Shown here in pieces: positions 16,081 to 25,117 of a stretch of DNA of 64,000 nucleotides. The stretch comes from Streptomyces noursei (GTDB lineage Bacteria; Actinomycetota; Actinomycetes; Streptomycetales; Streptomycetaceae), in contig NZ_CP070326.1 in the NCBI RefSeq assembly GCF_016917755.1, positions 5,270,001 to 5,334,000 of the forward strand, given 5' to 3'. Within the stretch, counting starts at the first letter, position 1; each line of letters begins with the position of its first letter. Below the pieces are notes generated by a model. The model was not told the DNA's origin, did not search any database, and was given only the letters and a program-made list of their open reading frames with translations. A program made the translations under genes and the position numbers.

Positions 16081-18467
16081 GCCCCCGTCCCTCCCCTCCG
16101 CCCCCTCCGCCCCGCCCGTCCCGTCCGGGCTCTGCGCAACAGGGCGACACCCCTCAGGCCCCGACAGATCAGGAGCAGTCGATGGCCCCGGAGAGGGCGG
16201 CGCACCACGCGCCGGACGGCGGTTCGCAGGTCGGCACGTCGGACGGTCCGCAGACCGTGCCCGGAGAGTCCCCGGCACGGCCCGGTCTCGTCCGGCGGAT
16301 CGTGCGGGGGCGGTCGGCGGACCCGCGCTGGGCCCGGCCGGCGCTGCTGGCGCTGCTGGCGGTCACGGCGGCGCTCTACGTGTGGGACCTGTCGGCGGCC
16401 AAGTACGCCAACCAGTTCTACTCGGCCGCCGTCCAGGCCGGCAGCGTCAGTTGGAAGGCGTTCTTCTTCGGCTCCTCGGACGCGGCCAACGCCATCACCG
16501 TGGACAAGCCGCCGGCCTCGCTCTGGCCGATGGAGCTCTCCGTACGGCTCTTCGGGCTGAACTCGTGGGCGATCCTGGTGCCCGAGGCGCTGATGGGCGT
16601 CACCACGGTCGGCGTGCTGTACGCGACCGTGCGGCGCCGGTTCGGGGCGGCGGCGGGACTGCTGTCGGCCGGTGCGCTGGCGCTCACGCCGGTCGCCGCG
16701 CTGATGTTCCGCTTCAACAACCCCGACGCGATGCTGTGCCTGCTGATGGTCTGCGCGGTCGCCTGCGTGCTGCGCGCGCTGGAGGCGGGTCGGACGAAGT
16801 GGCTGGTGCTGGCCGGCGTCTGCTTCGGGCTGGGCTTCCTCACCAAGACCCTCCAGGCGTGGCTGATCCTGCCGGCGCTGGCGGTGGTCTATGCGTGCTG
16901 TGCGCCGGTCGCGGTGCGCAAGCGGCTGGGGCAGCTGCTGCTGGCCGGGGCGGCGCTCGTGGTCAGCGGCGGTTGGTGGGTGGCGATCGTCGAACTGCTG
17001 CCGGCGTCGGCGCGCCCCTATGTGGGCGGTTCGCAGACCAACAGCTTCCTGGAGCTGACCTTCGGCTACAACGGCCTGGGGCGGATCGACGGCAACGAGC
17101 GGGGCAGTGTCGGCGGTGGCCACGGCGGGGCCGGCGGCCGGGGCGGTGGCTGGGGCGAGACCGGCATCACCCGGCTGTTCTCCTCCGACATGGGCGGCCA
17201 GATCTCCTGGCTGCTGCCCGCCGCACTGATCCTGCTGGTGGTGGCGGTGTGCGTGCTGTGGCGGGCGCGGCGCGCGGTCGCCGCCGAACAGGCCGCCCAG
17301 CGGGCGGAGTTCCTGGTCTGGGGCGGCGCGCTGCTGATGACCTTCACGATCTTCAGCTTCATGTCCGGGATCTTCCACCAGTACTACAACATCGCGCTGT
17401 CCCCGTACATCGCGGCGCTGGTCGGCATGGGTTCGGTGCTGGTGTGGCGGCGCGGCGGGTGGTTGGCGCGGAGTGTGCTGGCCGCGGTGGCCGCGACGAC
17501 GGCGGTCTGGTCGTACGTCCTGCTGGACCGGTCGCCGCAGTGGCTGCCGTGGCTGCGCTGGACGGTGCTGGTGCTCGGACTGCTGGCGGCGCTGGGACTG
17601 CTGCTGTCGGCGGGCGCGGACGCGCGGGTGCGGCGGCGCGCCGGGGTCGTGGCCGGCGTCGCGGCCGGGCTCGGGGTGGCGACGGCGCTGGCCGGGCCCC
17701 TCGCGTACACCCTGGACACCGTCAACACCCCCAAGGGCGGCTCGATCATCACCGCCGGCCCGGCGGTCCAGGGCGGCCGGGGCTTCGGCGGCGGCCCGGG
17801 CCGGATGTTCGGGCGGGGCGGCGGCAAGGGTGCCGTGCCGGGCGGCACCACCGGCGGGCGGGGCTCCGCCGGCCGGGGCTTCCCGGGCGGTCAGGGCTTC
17901 CCCGGGGGCCAGGGCTTCCCCGGCGCCGGGCAGATGGGCGGCTGGCCCGGCCAGCCGGGTGGCGGCGGCGAGCGCGCCGGCCGGATGCGCGGTGCCGGCG
18001 GCATGGGCGGCCTGCTCGACGGCGCCTCGGTGAGCGACCGGGCCAAGCGCCTGGTGGAGCGGAACGCCGACCACTACACCTGGGCCGCCGCGGCGATCGG
18101 TTCGCAGAACGCGGCGAGCTACCAACTGGCCACCCAGAAGCCGGTGATGGCGATCGGCGGCTTCAACGGGAGCGACCCGTCGCCGACCCTCGCCCAGTTC
18201 CAGCGCTATGTGGCGGAGGGGAGGATCCACTACTTCATCGCCGGCGGGCGGGACGGCTTCCCCGCCGGCCGCACCGCCCGGGCCGGTGCCGGCGGCAAGC
18301 AGACGGGTGGTCAGCAGGCGGGCGGCAAGCAGGCCGGCGGTTTCGGTGGCGGTCCGGGGGAGCGGGGCATCTCGTCCCAGATCAGCGCCTGGATCGAGAA
18401 GACCTTCAAGAAGGTCACCGTCGGCGATGCCACCTTCTACGACCTGACCCAGCGGAAGGCGTCCTGA
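16077..18467 (+). CDS. ArnT/PMT-like GT-C family membrane glycosyltransferase
   Basis: 796 residues, starting in the ATGA overlap at 16077 (ATG 16182 is possible, since the first ~80 residues are disordered). It has about 10-12 membrane helices. Conserved features are AKYANQFYSAAVQAGS and ITVDKPP (acidic catalytic loop after TM1), RFNNPDAML, and FLTKTLQAW. A Gly-rich cytoplasmic or periplasmic insert (~560-645, with FPGGQG repeats) separates the membrane part from a C-terminal globular domain (YTWAAAAIGSQNAASYQLAT ...). GT-C enzymes of this group transfer a sugar from a polyprenyl phosphate to proteins or envelope polymers; the upstream GT2-GtrA enzyme likely supplies the donor. Confidence 0.9.
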   Translation: MSPRPSPPPPPPRPSRPGSAQQGDTPQAPTDQEQSMAPERAAHHAPDGGSQVGTSDGPQTVPGESPARPGLVRRIVRGRSADPRWARPALLALLAVTAALYVWDLSAAKYANQFYSAAVQAGSVSWKAFFFGSSDAANAITVDKPPASLWPMELSVRLFGLNSWAILVPEALMGVTTVGVLYATVRRRFGAAAGLLSAGALALTPVAALMFRFNNPDAMLCLLMVCAVACVLRALEAGRTKWLVLAGVCFGLGFLTKTLQAWLILPALAVVYACCAPVAVRKRLGQLLLAGAALVVSGGWWVAIVELLPASARPYVGGSQTNSFLELTFGYNGLGRIDGNERGSVGGGHGGAGGRGGGWGETGITRLFSSDMGGQISWLLPAALILLVVAVCVLWRARRAVAAEQAAQRAEFLVWGGALLMTFTIFSFMSGIFHQYYNIALSPYIAALVGMGSVLVWRRGGWLARSVLAAVAATTAVWSYVLLDRSPQWLPWLRWTVLVLGLLAALGLLLSAGADARVRRRAGVVAGVAAGLGVATALAGPLAYTLDTVNTPKGGSIITAGPAVQGGRGFGGGPGRMFGRGGGKGAVPGGTTGGRGSAGRGFPGGQGFPGGQGFPGAGQMGGWPGQPGGGGERAGRMRGAGGMGGLLDGASVSDRAKRLVERNADHYTWAAAAIGSQNAASYQLATQKPVMAIGGFNGSDPSPTLAQFQRYVAEGRIHYFIAGGRDGFPAGRTARAGAGGKQTGGQQAGGKQAGGFGGGPGERGISSQISAWIEKTFKKVTVGDATFYDLTQRKAS

Positions 18468-18498
18468 CACGGCGTAGGCCATAGCCCCGAAAAAAGGA

Positions 18499-18556
18499 AA
18501 TGTACGGCGTATAAGAATCCCTGTACGGTGTAAGCCTCCGCTCGCACCGTACAGGG
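18499..18556 (+). promoter_or_regulatory. operator of the MFS/TetR unit: 12-bp inverted repeat overlapping the ribosome site
   Basis: CCCTGTACGGTG (18519-18530) and CACCGTACAGGG (18545-18556) are perfect inverted copies with a 14-nt spacer, and TGTACGGCGTA (18501-18511) is a third half-like copy. The right arm runs into the AGGGAG ribosome site of the MFS gene. TGTACGGTGTA-type sites are typical TetR operators, so repression by the TetR at 20270 is likely. The same repeat could form an mRNA hairpin hiding the ribosome site. Confidence 0.65.
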
Positions 18557-18563
18557 AGCTCGT

Positions 18564-20129
18564 ATGCCCGCCGTGGCCCCCGACGCCATCGCCCCCACCC
18601 TCCAGCCTCCGGGTCGGCACGCCACCCGCTGGCTGATCCTGGCCGTCATCTGCATCGCCCAGCTCACCGTCGTCCTCGACAACACCGTGCTCAACGTGGC
18701 CGTCCCGTCCCTCACCGAGGAACTGGGCGCGACCACCGCCGACGTCCAGTGGATGATCAACGCCTATTCACTGGTCCAGTCCGGCCTGCTGCTGATCGCC
18801 GGCAACTCCGCCGACCGCTACGGCCGCAAGAAGATGCTGGCCATCGGCCTGGCACTGTTCGGCATCGCGTCGCTCGTGGCCGCCCTCGCCCACTCGCCGG
18901 GCCAACTGATCGGCGCCCGCGCCGGCATGGGCATCGGCGGCGCGCTGCTGATGACCACCACCCTCGCCGTCGTGATGCAGATCTTCGACGACGCGGAGCG
19001 CCCCAAGGCCATCGGCATCTGGAGCTCGGTGAACTCCCTGGGCTTCGCCGCCGGGCCGCTGATCGGCGGCACGCTGCTCGACCACTTCTGGTGGGGTTCG
19101 CTGTTCCTGGTCAACATCCCGGTCGCGGTGATAGCGCTGGTGGCCGTCCTCGCCCTCGTGCCCGAGTCCAAGAGCCGCGGCGGCGAGCGACCGGACGTGC
19201 TCGGTGCCCTGCTGTCGATGGTCGGCATGGTCGGGGTGGTCTTCGCGATCATCTCCGGCCCGGTGACCGGCTGGCTGTCGGGCCAGGTGCTGATCTCGGC
19301 CGTCGTCGGCATCGCCGGCCTGGCGCTCTTCGCCTTCTGGGAGCTGCGCATCCCGCACCCCATGCTGGACATGCACTTCTTCCGCAACCGCCGGTTCATC
19401 GGCGCGGTCTCCGGCGGCATCCTCGTGGCCTTCGGGATGGGCGGCTCGATGTTCCTGCTCACCCAGCACATCCAACTGGTGCTCGGCTACGGCCCGTTGG
19501 ACGCCGGTCTGCGGATGGCGCCGCTCGCGCTCACCGTCGTACTGATCAACTTCACCGGCCTGAGTGCCCGTCTGCTGCCGCGCTTCGGCACCCCCGGCAT
19601 GATCGTCTCCGGGATGACCCTGCTGGCGGGCGGCCTGACGGCGATCTCGCTGCTCGGCGGCCGGAGCTACGGCGGCATGCTGTTCGGCCTGATCGTCATG
19701 GGGGTCGGCGTGGCGATCGCGACGCCCACGATGGCCAACGCCATCATGTCCGCGATCCCGCCCGCCAAGGCCGGCGTCGGCGCCGGCGTCAACGGCACCC
19801 TGATGGAATTCGGCCAGGGCCTGGGCGTCGCGGTGCTCGGCGCGGTCCTCAACTCCCGCTTCGCGGCGCTGCTTCCGCTGGCCGCCGCGGGCGCCGGCTC
19901 GCTCTCCGCGGCCCTCGCCCGTACGCACTCGGCGGCGGAGCGCACCGCCGTCCACGACGCCTTCGCGTCCGGCATCGGCACCAGCCAGCTGGTCGGTGCG
20001 ACGGCGGTCTTCCTCGGCGGGCTGCTCGCCGCGGTCCTGCTGCGCCGGGCGGAACGCGTCGGGAGCGCGGCCGACGGCACCCCGGCGGCGCCCACCGGTC
20101 ACGATCCGGCCACCGGCGCGGCGGAATAG
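18564..20129 (+). CDS. MFS transporter, DHA2 (14-TM) drug-efflux family
   Basis: 521 residues from ATG 18564, with AGGGAG five bases upstream. DHA2 features: LDNTVLNVAVPSL in TM1, GNSADRYGRKKML (motif A loop), RAGMGIGGALLMTTT (motif B/C region) and GFAAGPLIGGTLLDHFWW (antiporter motif C). About 14 helices are visible. Likely exports a drug-like or endogenous compound using the proton gradient. Followed 140 bases later by a TetR regulator in the same direction; an inverted repeat covers its start. Confidence 0.9.
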   Translation: MPAVAPDAIAPTLQPPGRHATRWLILAVICIAQLTVVLDNTVLNVAVPSLTEELGATTADVQWMINAYSLVQSGLLLIAGNSADRYGRKKMLAIGLALFGIASLVAALAHSPGQLIGARAGMGIGGALLMTTTLAVVMQIFDDAERPKAIGIWSSVNSLGFAAGPLIGGTLLDHFWWGSLFLVNIPVAVIALVAVLALVPESKSRGGERPDVLGALLSMVGMVGVVFAIISGPVTGWLSGQVLISAVVGIAGLALFAFWELRIPHPMLDMHFFRNRRFIGAVSGGILVAFGMGGSMFLLTQHIQLVLGYGPLDAGLRMAPLALTVVLINFTGLSARLLPRFGTPGMIVSGMTLLAGGLTAISLLGGRSYGGMLFGLIVMGVGVAIATPTMANAIMSAIPPAKAGVGAGVNGTLMEFGQGLGVAVLGAVLNSRFAALLPLAAAGAGSLSAALARTHSAAERTAVHDAFASGIGTSQLVGATAVFLGGLLAAVLLRRAERVGSAADGTPAAPTGHDPATGAAE

Positions 20130-20269
20130 CATCGGTTCCGGACGGGACGCCATCGCCCGTCCCGTCCGGACCGACTTTCGGACCGACCGCCGGACCGACC
20201 GCCGTCCCGGCGGATCGGACCGGCGGTCCCGCGGTCCCGCACTCCCCGCAAGACCCAAGGAAGGGCGCC

Positions 20270-21058
20270 ATGGCAGCAACGACGAACGGGCGCGCCGAGC
20301 CGCAACTACCGCACAGCGTCTGGCTGGCCGATCGTCCTCCGCTCCGGAGGAAGGCGGAACAGCCGGCCGGCCTCGGCCTCGACAAGATCGTCGCCAGCAC
20401 CGTCCGGCTGCTCGACACCGAGGGCCTGGCCAAGTTCTCCATGCGCCGCCTCGCCGCCGATCTCGGCGTGACCGCGATGTCCCTCTACTGGTACGTCGAC
20501 ACCAAGAGCGACCTCCTCGAACTCGCCGTGGACGCGGTGGCCGGCGAGATGGCGCTGCCCGACGAGTCCGACCCCGCCGCCGACTGGCGCGACCAGCTGC
20601 GCGGCCTGGCCACCACCTACCGCGACGGCCTGCTGCGGCACCCCTGGGCGCCCCGCCTGCTCGGCGAGGTCATCAACATCGGCCCGCACGCCACGGCCTT
20701 CTCCAACGCCACCCTGCGCGTGATGGCCCGCAGCGGACTGGACCCGGACCACACCTCCGGCGCCCTGGCCTCCGTCTTCAACTTCGTCTACGGCTTCTCC
20801 ACCATCCGCAGCCTCCACGAGGCCCGCTGCCGTGCCGCCGGCATCAGCATCGACGACTACTTCACCCAGGTCATCGCCGCGATCTCGGACCGCCCCGACT
20901 TCGCCGAGACGATGGAACTCTCCACCCGCGCCGGCTACGCCATGAGCGACGCCAGCGCCCTCGACATGCTCAACCGCGACTTCGACTTCGCGATCGACCT
21001 GCAGATCGCGGGCATCGACGCGATGCGGGCGCGCTTGGCGCGGGAAGCGGCGCACTGA
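20270..21058 (+). CDS. TetR-family repressor, probable controller of the MFS gene
   Basis: 262 residues from ATG 20270 with AAGGAAGG upstream. The N-terminal helix-turn-helix is clear (MRRLAADLGVTAMSLYWYVDTKSDLLELA); the remaining helices form a TetR_C-type ligand domain. It lies downstream of and in line with the MFS gene, and the inverted repeat before that gene is a good TetR site. It ends at a strong bidirectional terminator. Confidence 0.9.
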   Translation: MAATTNGRAEPQLPHSVWLADRPPLRRKAEQPAGLGLDKIVASTVRLLDTEGLAKFSMRRLAADLGVTAMSLYWYVDTKSDLLELAVDAVAGEMALPDESDPAADWRDQLRGLATTYRDGLLRHPWAPRLLGEVINIGPHATAFSNATLRVMARSGLDPDHTSGALASVFNFVYGFSTIRSLHEARCRAAGISIDDYFTQVIAAISDRPDFAETMELSTRAGYAMSDASALDMLNRDFDFAIDLQIAGIDAMRARLAREAAH

Positions 21059-21076
21059 GCGGCGCAACCGGCAACG

Positions 21077-21116
21077 CCGTGGACCCGGACCGTTCGGAAA
21101 CGGTCCGGGTCCACGG
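21077..21116. terminator. strong terminator between convergent TetR and S53 genes
   Basis: A perfect 18-bp stem (21077-21094 with 21099-21116) has a 4-nt CGGA loop, starting CCGTGGACCC. It serves both strands: the TetR gene ends at 21058 and the S53 gene at 21189. Confidence 0.9.
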
Positions 21117-21188
21117 GTTGAGGGTCGCAGTCCGGTTCGTCGGGCGGGCGCCGGACTGCGACGGTCGGTGGGGACTACGCGGCGCAGG

Positions 21189-22490
21189 TCACTTGGCGAA
21201 GGCCGCGGTCCCGTTCGGGGTGCCGAGGCCGGTCGGGCCGTCGTAGCCGTTGCCCGCCGTGCAGAGGTACGACGGGGAGCAGGAGCCGTTGGCGCCGCTG
21301 GTGACGTCGTTCAGCGCGGAGGCGTGGGTGTACGGGTAGGAGGCGGGGGTGTCGCTCGCGCCCGGGGCGCCCGCGAGGGCGTAGACGCCGGCGATGAACG
21401 GGGCCGAGGCGCTGGTGCCGCCGTAGACGTTCCAGCCGCTGGCCTGGTAGCTGTCGTAGACCGCGAGGCCGGTGGCCGGGTCGGCGACCGAGGCGACGTC
21501 CGCCACGGTGCGCTTGGCGCAGCCGGTGTCCTTCTGCCAGGACGGTTTGGCGTCGTACTGGGAGCAGCCGGAACCGGCGCCCTCGCCGCCCGCCTTGGTG
21601 CCCCAGACCGACTCGCTCCAGCCGCGCGTGCTGCTGTCCTTCTTGAGCGAGGTGCCGCCGACCGCGGTGACGTACTGCGAGGCCGCCGGGTACTCGACGC
21701 CGTAGCCGCTGTCACCGGAGCTGACGGTGATCGCGACGCCCGGGTGCTTGAAGTACTTCTCGTCCGAGGTGGCGTCGGTGGAGTCCTCGCCGCCGCCGTA
21801 GCTGTTGGAGACGAACTTGGCGCCCATGGTGACCGCGCGGTTCACGGCCGCACCCAGGTCGTCCATGTTGGCGCTGTTCGCCTCGACCAGCAGGATGTGG
21901 CACTGCGGGCAGGCGGCGCTGACCATGTCGACGTCGAGGGATATCTCACCGGCCCAACCGGCGTCTGCCTTGGGGTACTTGGTGCCGCCGTTCTGGTCCG
22001 CCTTCTTGAAGCAGCCGTTGGCGGTGGTGCAGTCCGGCAGGCCGTACTGCTTGCGGTAAGTGGCCAGGTCCTTCTCGGCGTTGGGGTCGTCGTAGGCGTC
22101 GATGATGGCGACGGTCTGGCCGGAGCCGCCGGTCTTCGGCAGCTTGTAGGCGCCCTGCAGGTCGGCGGGACCGAAGCCGGACGGCGTGATGTGGCGGCCC
22201 AGGGCCAGGCTCTGCTTGACGTCCGTACGGGCCACCGCGTTGCAGGCCATGTAGCCGGGCTTGGCCGGCTCCGCGCACAGGCGGTGGGTGGGGACGGCGG
22301 TGGAGCCGGACGCGGCAGGGGAGGTGTGCGGGGCGGCCGGGGCCGGGGCGGCGCCCGCCGGGACGGCGGCGATCAGACCGCCGATGGCGAGGGTGGCCGC
22401 CGAGAGCAGGGCCGGGACGCCGCGGCGCGCCAGCCCTCCGACGCGGTCCGCCCGTCCACTGTCCGCGGTGTTCTTTCGCAGGGAAGGCAA
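21189..22490 (-). CDS. secreted S53-family (sedolisin-like) serine-carboxyl peptidase
   Basis: 433 residues. The start is TTG 22490, eight bases after GGAGG; it is the only start with a proper ribosome site. Signal peptide ~1-48. Catalytic elements are visible: Glu182 and Asp186 in WAGEISLDVDMV, the oxyanion Asp260 in SSGDSGYG, and Ser360 in GGTSASAP. The C-terminal GNGYDGPTGLGTPNG matches the family's calcium-site region. The long propeptide of typical sedolisins is absent; the N-terminal part before TPSGFGPADLQGAY is short. Several Cys suggest disulphides. It acts outside the cell. A TrmB-like regulator is transcribed divergently. Confidence 0.9.
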   Translation of the reverse strand: MPSLRKNTADSGRADRVGGLARRGVPALLSAATLAIGGLIAAVPAGAAPAPAAPHTSPAASGSTAVPTHRLCAEPAKPGYMACNAVARTDVKQSLALGRHITPSGFGPADLQGAYKLPKTGGSGQTVAIIDAYDDPNAEKDLATYRKQYGLPDCTTANGCFKKADQNGGTKYPKADAGWAGEISLDVDMVSAACPQCHILLVEANSANMDDLGAAVNRAVTMGAKFVSNSYGGGEDSTDATSDEKYFKHPGVAITVSSGDSGYGVEYPAASQYVTAVGGTSLKKDSSTRGWSESVWGTKAGGEGAGSGCSQYDAKPSWQKDTGCAKRTVADVASVADPATGLAVYDSYQASGWNVYGGTSASAPFIAGVYALAGAPGASDTPASYPYTHASALNDVTSGANGSCSPSYLCTAGNGYDGPTGLGTPNGTAAFAK

Positions 22491-22980
22491 GGGAGTTACC
22501 TCCGTGGGGGGAGAGGGGAAGGGGGCCGGCGGCCGGCGTGCTGCCGGCGCCGGGTGGGGGTGTGGGGTTGTGGGGGGGTGGCGCGGTGGTGCCGGAAGGT
22601 GCGGTCCTGCGGGGCGGTGCGGTGGAGCCGTGGAGTCGCGCGGTCCGGGCGTCAGCGCCGGGTGCGCCTCGCTCCCTGTATGTCGCGAACATGACAGGTC
22701 ACTCCGCGCGGGGCGCGCATGCCTCCGTGGGGGAGTACGCGCGACATGGGCAGGACGCCCGGCCCCCCGTGGACTCCGTACGACTCCGGTGGCGCGTTGC
22801 GCACGTGCACTCGGTTGGTGCCACCCCGGTCAGTGGTGGCTCACAAGGAAAGTAGTGAACAGACCGTCAAGGGGACACCGGGTTACGGCAAAGCCTTCTT
22901 CTGGTCCGCTTCCGGTCCGCTTGTGGTGGCCTTCCGGTCACCGGAGCGTTCGCCGCCCGGGCCCGATACCTTCTTGCCTC
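22491..22980. other. 490-bp intergenic region between divergent S53 and TrmB-like genes
   Basis: No gene is supported here. It must hold both promoters. The right half (about 22850-22980) has lower-G+C stretches such as CACAAGGAAAGTAGTGAACAG consistent with a promoter, but I could not assign -35/-10 boxes with confidence. Confidence 0.4.
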
Positions 22981-23808
22981 ATGGAGTTGGAAGAAGACGC
23001 GGTCGGCAATCTCGTCGCGCTGGGACTGGCCCGCTACGAGGCGCGGGTCTACCTCGCCCTGATCAGACGGGAGTCGTACACCGCCGCCGAGGTCGCCCGC
23101 GAGGCGGACGTGCCACGCCAGCGCGTGTACGACGTGCTGGACGCGCTCGTCCGGCGCCGGCTCGCCAACGCGCACCCCGGGCGGGTGGCGACCTACTCGG
23201 CCGTCGCCCCCGAACTGGCCGTCGCCCGCCTGGTGGCGCTGCAACGCGAGTCCCTGGAGCGGCTGGAACGCGCCTCCGACACCCTGGCCGCGTCGCTCCA
23301 GCCGCTGTGGGCGGACGGGCGCCGGCACAGCGACCCGCTCGACTACGTGGAGATCCTGCGCGATCCGACCGTCATCGCCGAGCGGTTCGCCGACATCCAA
23401 CGGCAGGCCCGCCGCGAGCTGCTGAGCTTCTGCAAGCCGCCGTTCGTCGCCCCGGCGGAGAACGCCGAGGGCATCGAGGCCGCCCGCCGGCTGCACGGGG
23501 CCGGCGGCACGGTCCGCGCCATCTACTCCTCCGGAGCCCTGGAGGACGCCGGCATGCTCGCCAACGTCCGCAGCTTCGCGGCGGCCGGGGAGGAGGCCCG
23601 CTTCACCGCGGACCTGCCGCTCAAACTCGTCATCGCGGACGCCTCGTTGGTGCTGTGCGACATGCCCGACCCGGTCGCCGGCGCCGACTCCACCACCGCC
23701 CTGGTCATCGAGCACCCGGCCCTCGCGGCGTGCCTGCGGCTGGCCTTCCTGACGGTGTGGGAGACCGCCGCGACCGCACCGGAGCCGCGCGAGGCGCTCC
23801 GGTCGTAG
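22981..23808 (+). CDS. TrmB-like HTH transcriptional regulator
   Basis: 275 residues from ATG 22981. The N-terminal winged helix (LGLARYEARVYLALIRRESYTAAEVAREADVPRQRVYDVLD, positions ~12-55) is the TrmB/MarR-like domain. The C-terminal part (~110-260) includes VEILRDPTVIAERFADIQ and resembles the phospholipase-D-like effector region of TrmB proteins. Divergent transcription suggests it controls the S53 peptidase gene or itself. It ends near a 16-bp bidirectional terminator. Confidence 0.8.
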   Translation: MELEEDAVGNLVALGLARYEARVYLALIRRESYTAAEVAREADVPRQRVYDVLDALVRRRLANAHPGRVATYSAVAPELAVARLVALQRESLERLERASDTLAASLQPLWADGRRHSDPLDYVEILRDPTVIAERFADIQRQARRELLSFCKPPFVAPAENAEGIEAARRLHGAGGTVRAIYSSGALEDAGMLANVRSFAAAGEEARFTADLPLKLVIADASLVLCDMPDPVAGADSTTALVIEHPALAACLRLAFLTVWETAATAPEPREALRS

Positions 23809-23868
23809 GCGGGCGCCCGGGCCCGGGGGCGACGGGAGCCCGAAGGCGGCCCCGGCGGCAGCGGAAAA

Positions 23869-23906
23869 GGGGCGGGCCCGGCGCACGACGGCGCCGGGCC
23901 CGCCCC
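23869..23906. terminator. bidirectional terminator between TrmB-like and YceI genes
   Basis: GGGGCGGGCCCGGCGC (23869-23884) pairs over 16 bp with 23891-23906 around a 6-nt loop. It is preceded by GGAAAA on the plus strand, which gives a T-run for minus-strand transcripts. Confidence 0.85.
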
Positions 23907-23950
23907 TGCACGCGCACGGACTCGCGTCGGGCCGCCGGTCGGAGGACCGC

Positions 23951-24793
23951 TCAGGCCATGGGCAGGCTCTCGCCCTGGACGGCCTGGATGTCGAGTTCGA
24001 CCTTCAGGGTGGTGCCGATGGCCGCGATGCCGGCCGCCACGACCTGGTTGTAGTTCATCTTGAAGTCCTCGCGGCGCAGTTCGGCGGTGGCGCGGAACGC
24101 GGCGCGGACGCCGCCCCACGGGTCCGGGCCGGTGCCGAGGTAGCTGAGGTCGAGGTCCACCGGGCGGACCACGCCGTGCAGCGAGAGGTCGCCGTGCACC
24201 GTCCAGCGGTCCGGGCCGGCCGGCGCCAGGCCGGTGCTGCGGTAGGTGATCTGCGGGTAGACCTCGACGTTGAGGAAGTCCTCGTTGCGCAGATGGCCGT
24301 CGCGCATGCCGTTGCCGGTGTCGATCGACGCGGCCTTGATGACCGCCTCCACGCGGGACTTCTCGACGTCCTCGGCGATGTCGATCCGGCCGCTGAACTC
24401 GGTGAACCGGCCGTGCACGCTGGAGATGCCCAGGTGCTGGGCGACCGCGCCCACCGTGGAGTGCATGGGGTCGATGGTCCAGGGGCCGGGCGGCGGGAGC
24501 TCCACGCCGCCCTGGCGGGCCAGCACGACGGTGCCGACGTCCATCCGGCCGCTGGCGGTGACGATCGCGCTGGAGGCGACCGGTGCATAGCCGACGGCGG
24601 TCACGATGACCGTGTAGGGGCCGGCGGGCAGCGGCTCCGCGCTGCGGACCGCGCCGTCCTCGTCGGCGTTGGCGCGCAGCACCTGCGCGCCCGTCATGTC
24701 GGTGACGGTCAGCACGGCGTGCTGTACCGCCCAGCCGTCCCGCGTGCGGACCTGCGCCCGTACGCCCGCAGCTCCCGCGCCCGTCGAAGTCAT
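23951..24793 (-). CDS. YceI-family protein with an N-terminal carboxypeptidase-regulatory-like domain
   Basis: 280 residues from ATG 24793, with GGGAGAGG upstream. Residues ~8-90 form a prealbumin-like beta domain (AVLTVTDMTGAQVLRANADE, GPYTVIVTAVGYAPV) of the same type repeated three times in the MFS fusion encoded next door. Residues ~105-275 are the YceI lipocalin-like domain (WTIDPMHSTVGAVAQHLGIS, HLRNEDFLNVEVYP). YceI proteins bind isoprenoid-like lipids. No signal peptide is visible, so it is probably cytosolic, unlike many YceI proteins. The shared accessory domain suggests it works with the neighbouring transporter. Confidence 0.85.
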   Translation of the reverse strand: MTSTGAGAAGVRAQVRTRDGWAVQHAVLTVTDMTGAQVLRANADEDGAVRSAEPLPAGPYTVIVTAVGYAPVASSAIVTASGRMDVGTVVLARQGGVELPPPGPWTIDPMHSTVGAVAQHLGISSVHGRFTEFSGRIDIAEDVEKSRVEAVIKAASIDTGNGMRDGHLRNEDFLNVEVYPQITYRSTGLAPAGPDRWTVHGDLSLHGVVRPVDLDLSYLGTGPDPWGGVRAAFRATAELRREDFKMNYNQVVAAGIAAIGTTLKVELDIQAVQGESLPMA

Positions 24794-25117
24794 GTACGTG
24801 CCTCTCCCGTTCAGTGCCGGCACGCGCCCCGTGTGCGGGTACGTGCCGTGCCTGTCCGTGCGTGTGTCCGTGTGAGCGGGTGGTCCGTCGGGCCGCGCGG
24901 GCCCGGGTGAGCCCGGTCCGGCCCCGGTGGGTACCGTTCCCCGGCCGGCCGGTGGAGGTGTCGGGCCCCGGCGGCGGCGCTGCAGGCCGTCCCCTGCCTG
25001 TGCGCAGCGCCGCCGTCGGAGCCCCGGGTCCGGCCCGGGGCGCGTCTCCGCTCGATGCGCGCCCCGGTCCGGGGTGTGTCGCCCGGGCCGCCGCGGTCGC
25101 GGGGCCCGGGTCCGGGG
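24794..25117. other. gene-free gap between the YceI gene and the MFS-fusion gene
   Basis: 324 bases, both flanking genes on the minus strand. It is G+C-rich with CGTGTGTCCGTGTGAGCG-like GTGC/GTGT runs at 24835-24880. No protein, RNA or clear terminator is visible; a promoter for the YceI gene is expected here. Confidence 0.4.

Noticed and set aside
18472..18560. Riboswitch upstream of the MFS gene
   Set aside because: Only a simple inverted repeat is present; no complex aptamer fold recognisable, and a TetR gene follows.
15777..18620. 947-codon minus-strand frame
   Set aside because: Antisense to the GT2-GtrA and ArnT-like genes; composition is typical of G+C-rich antisense.
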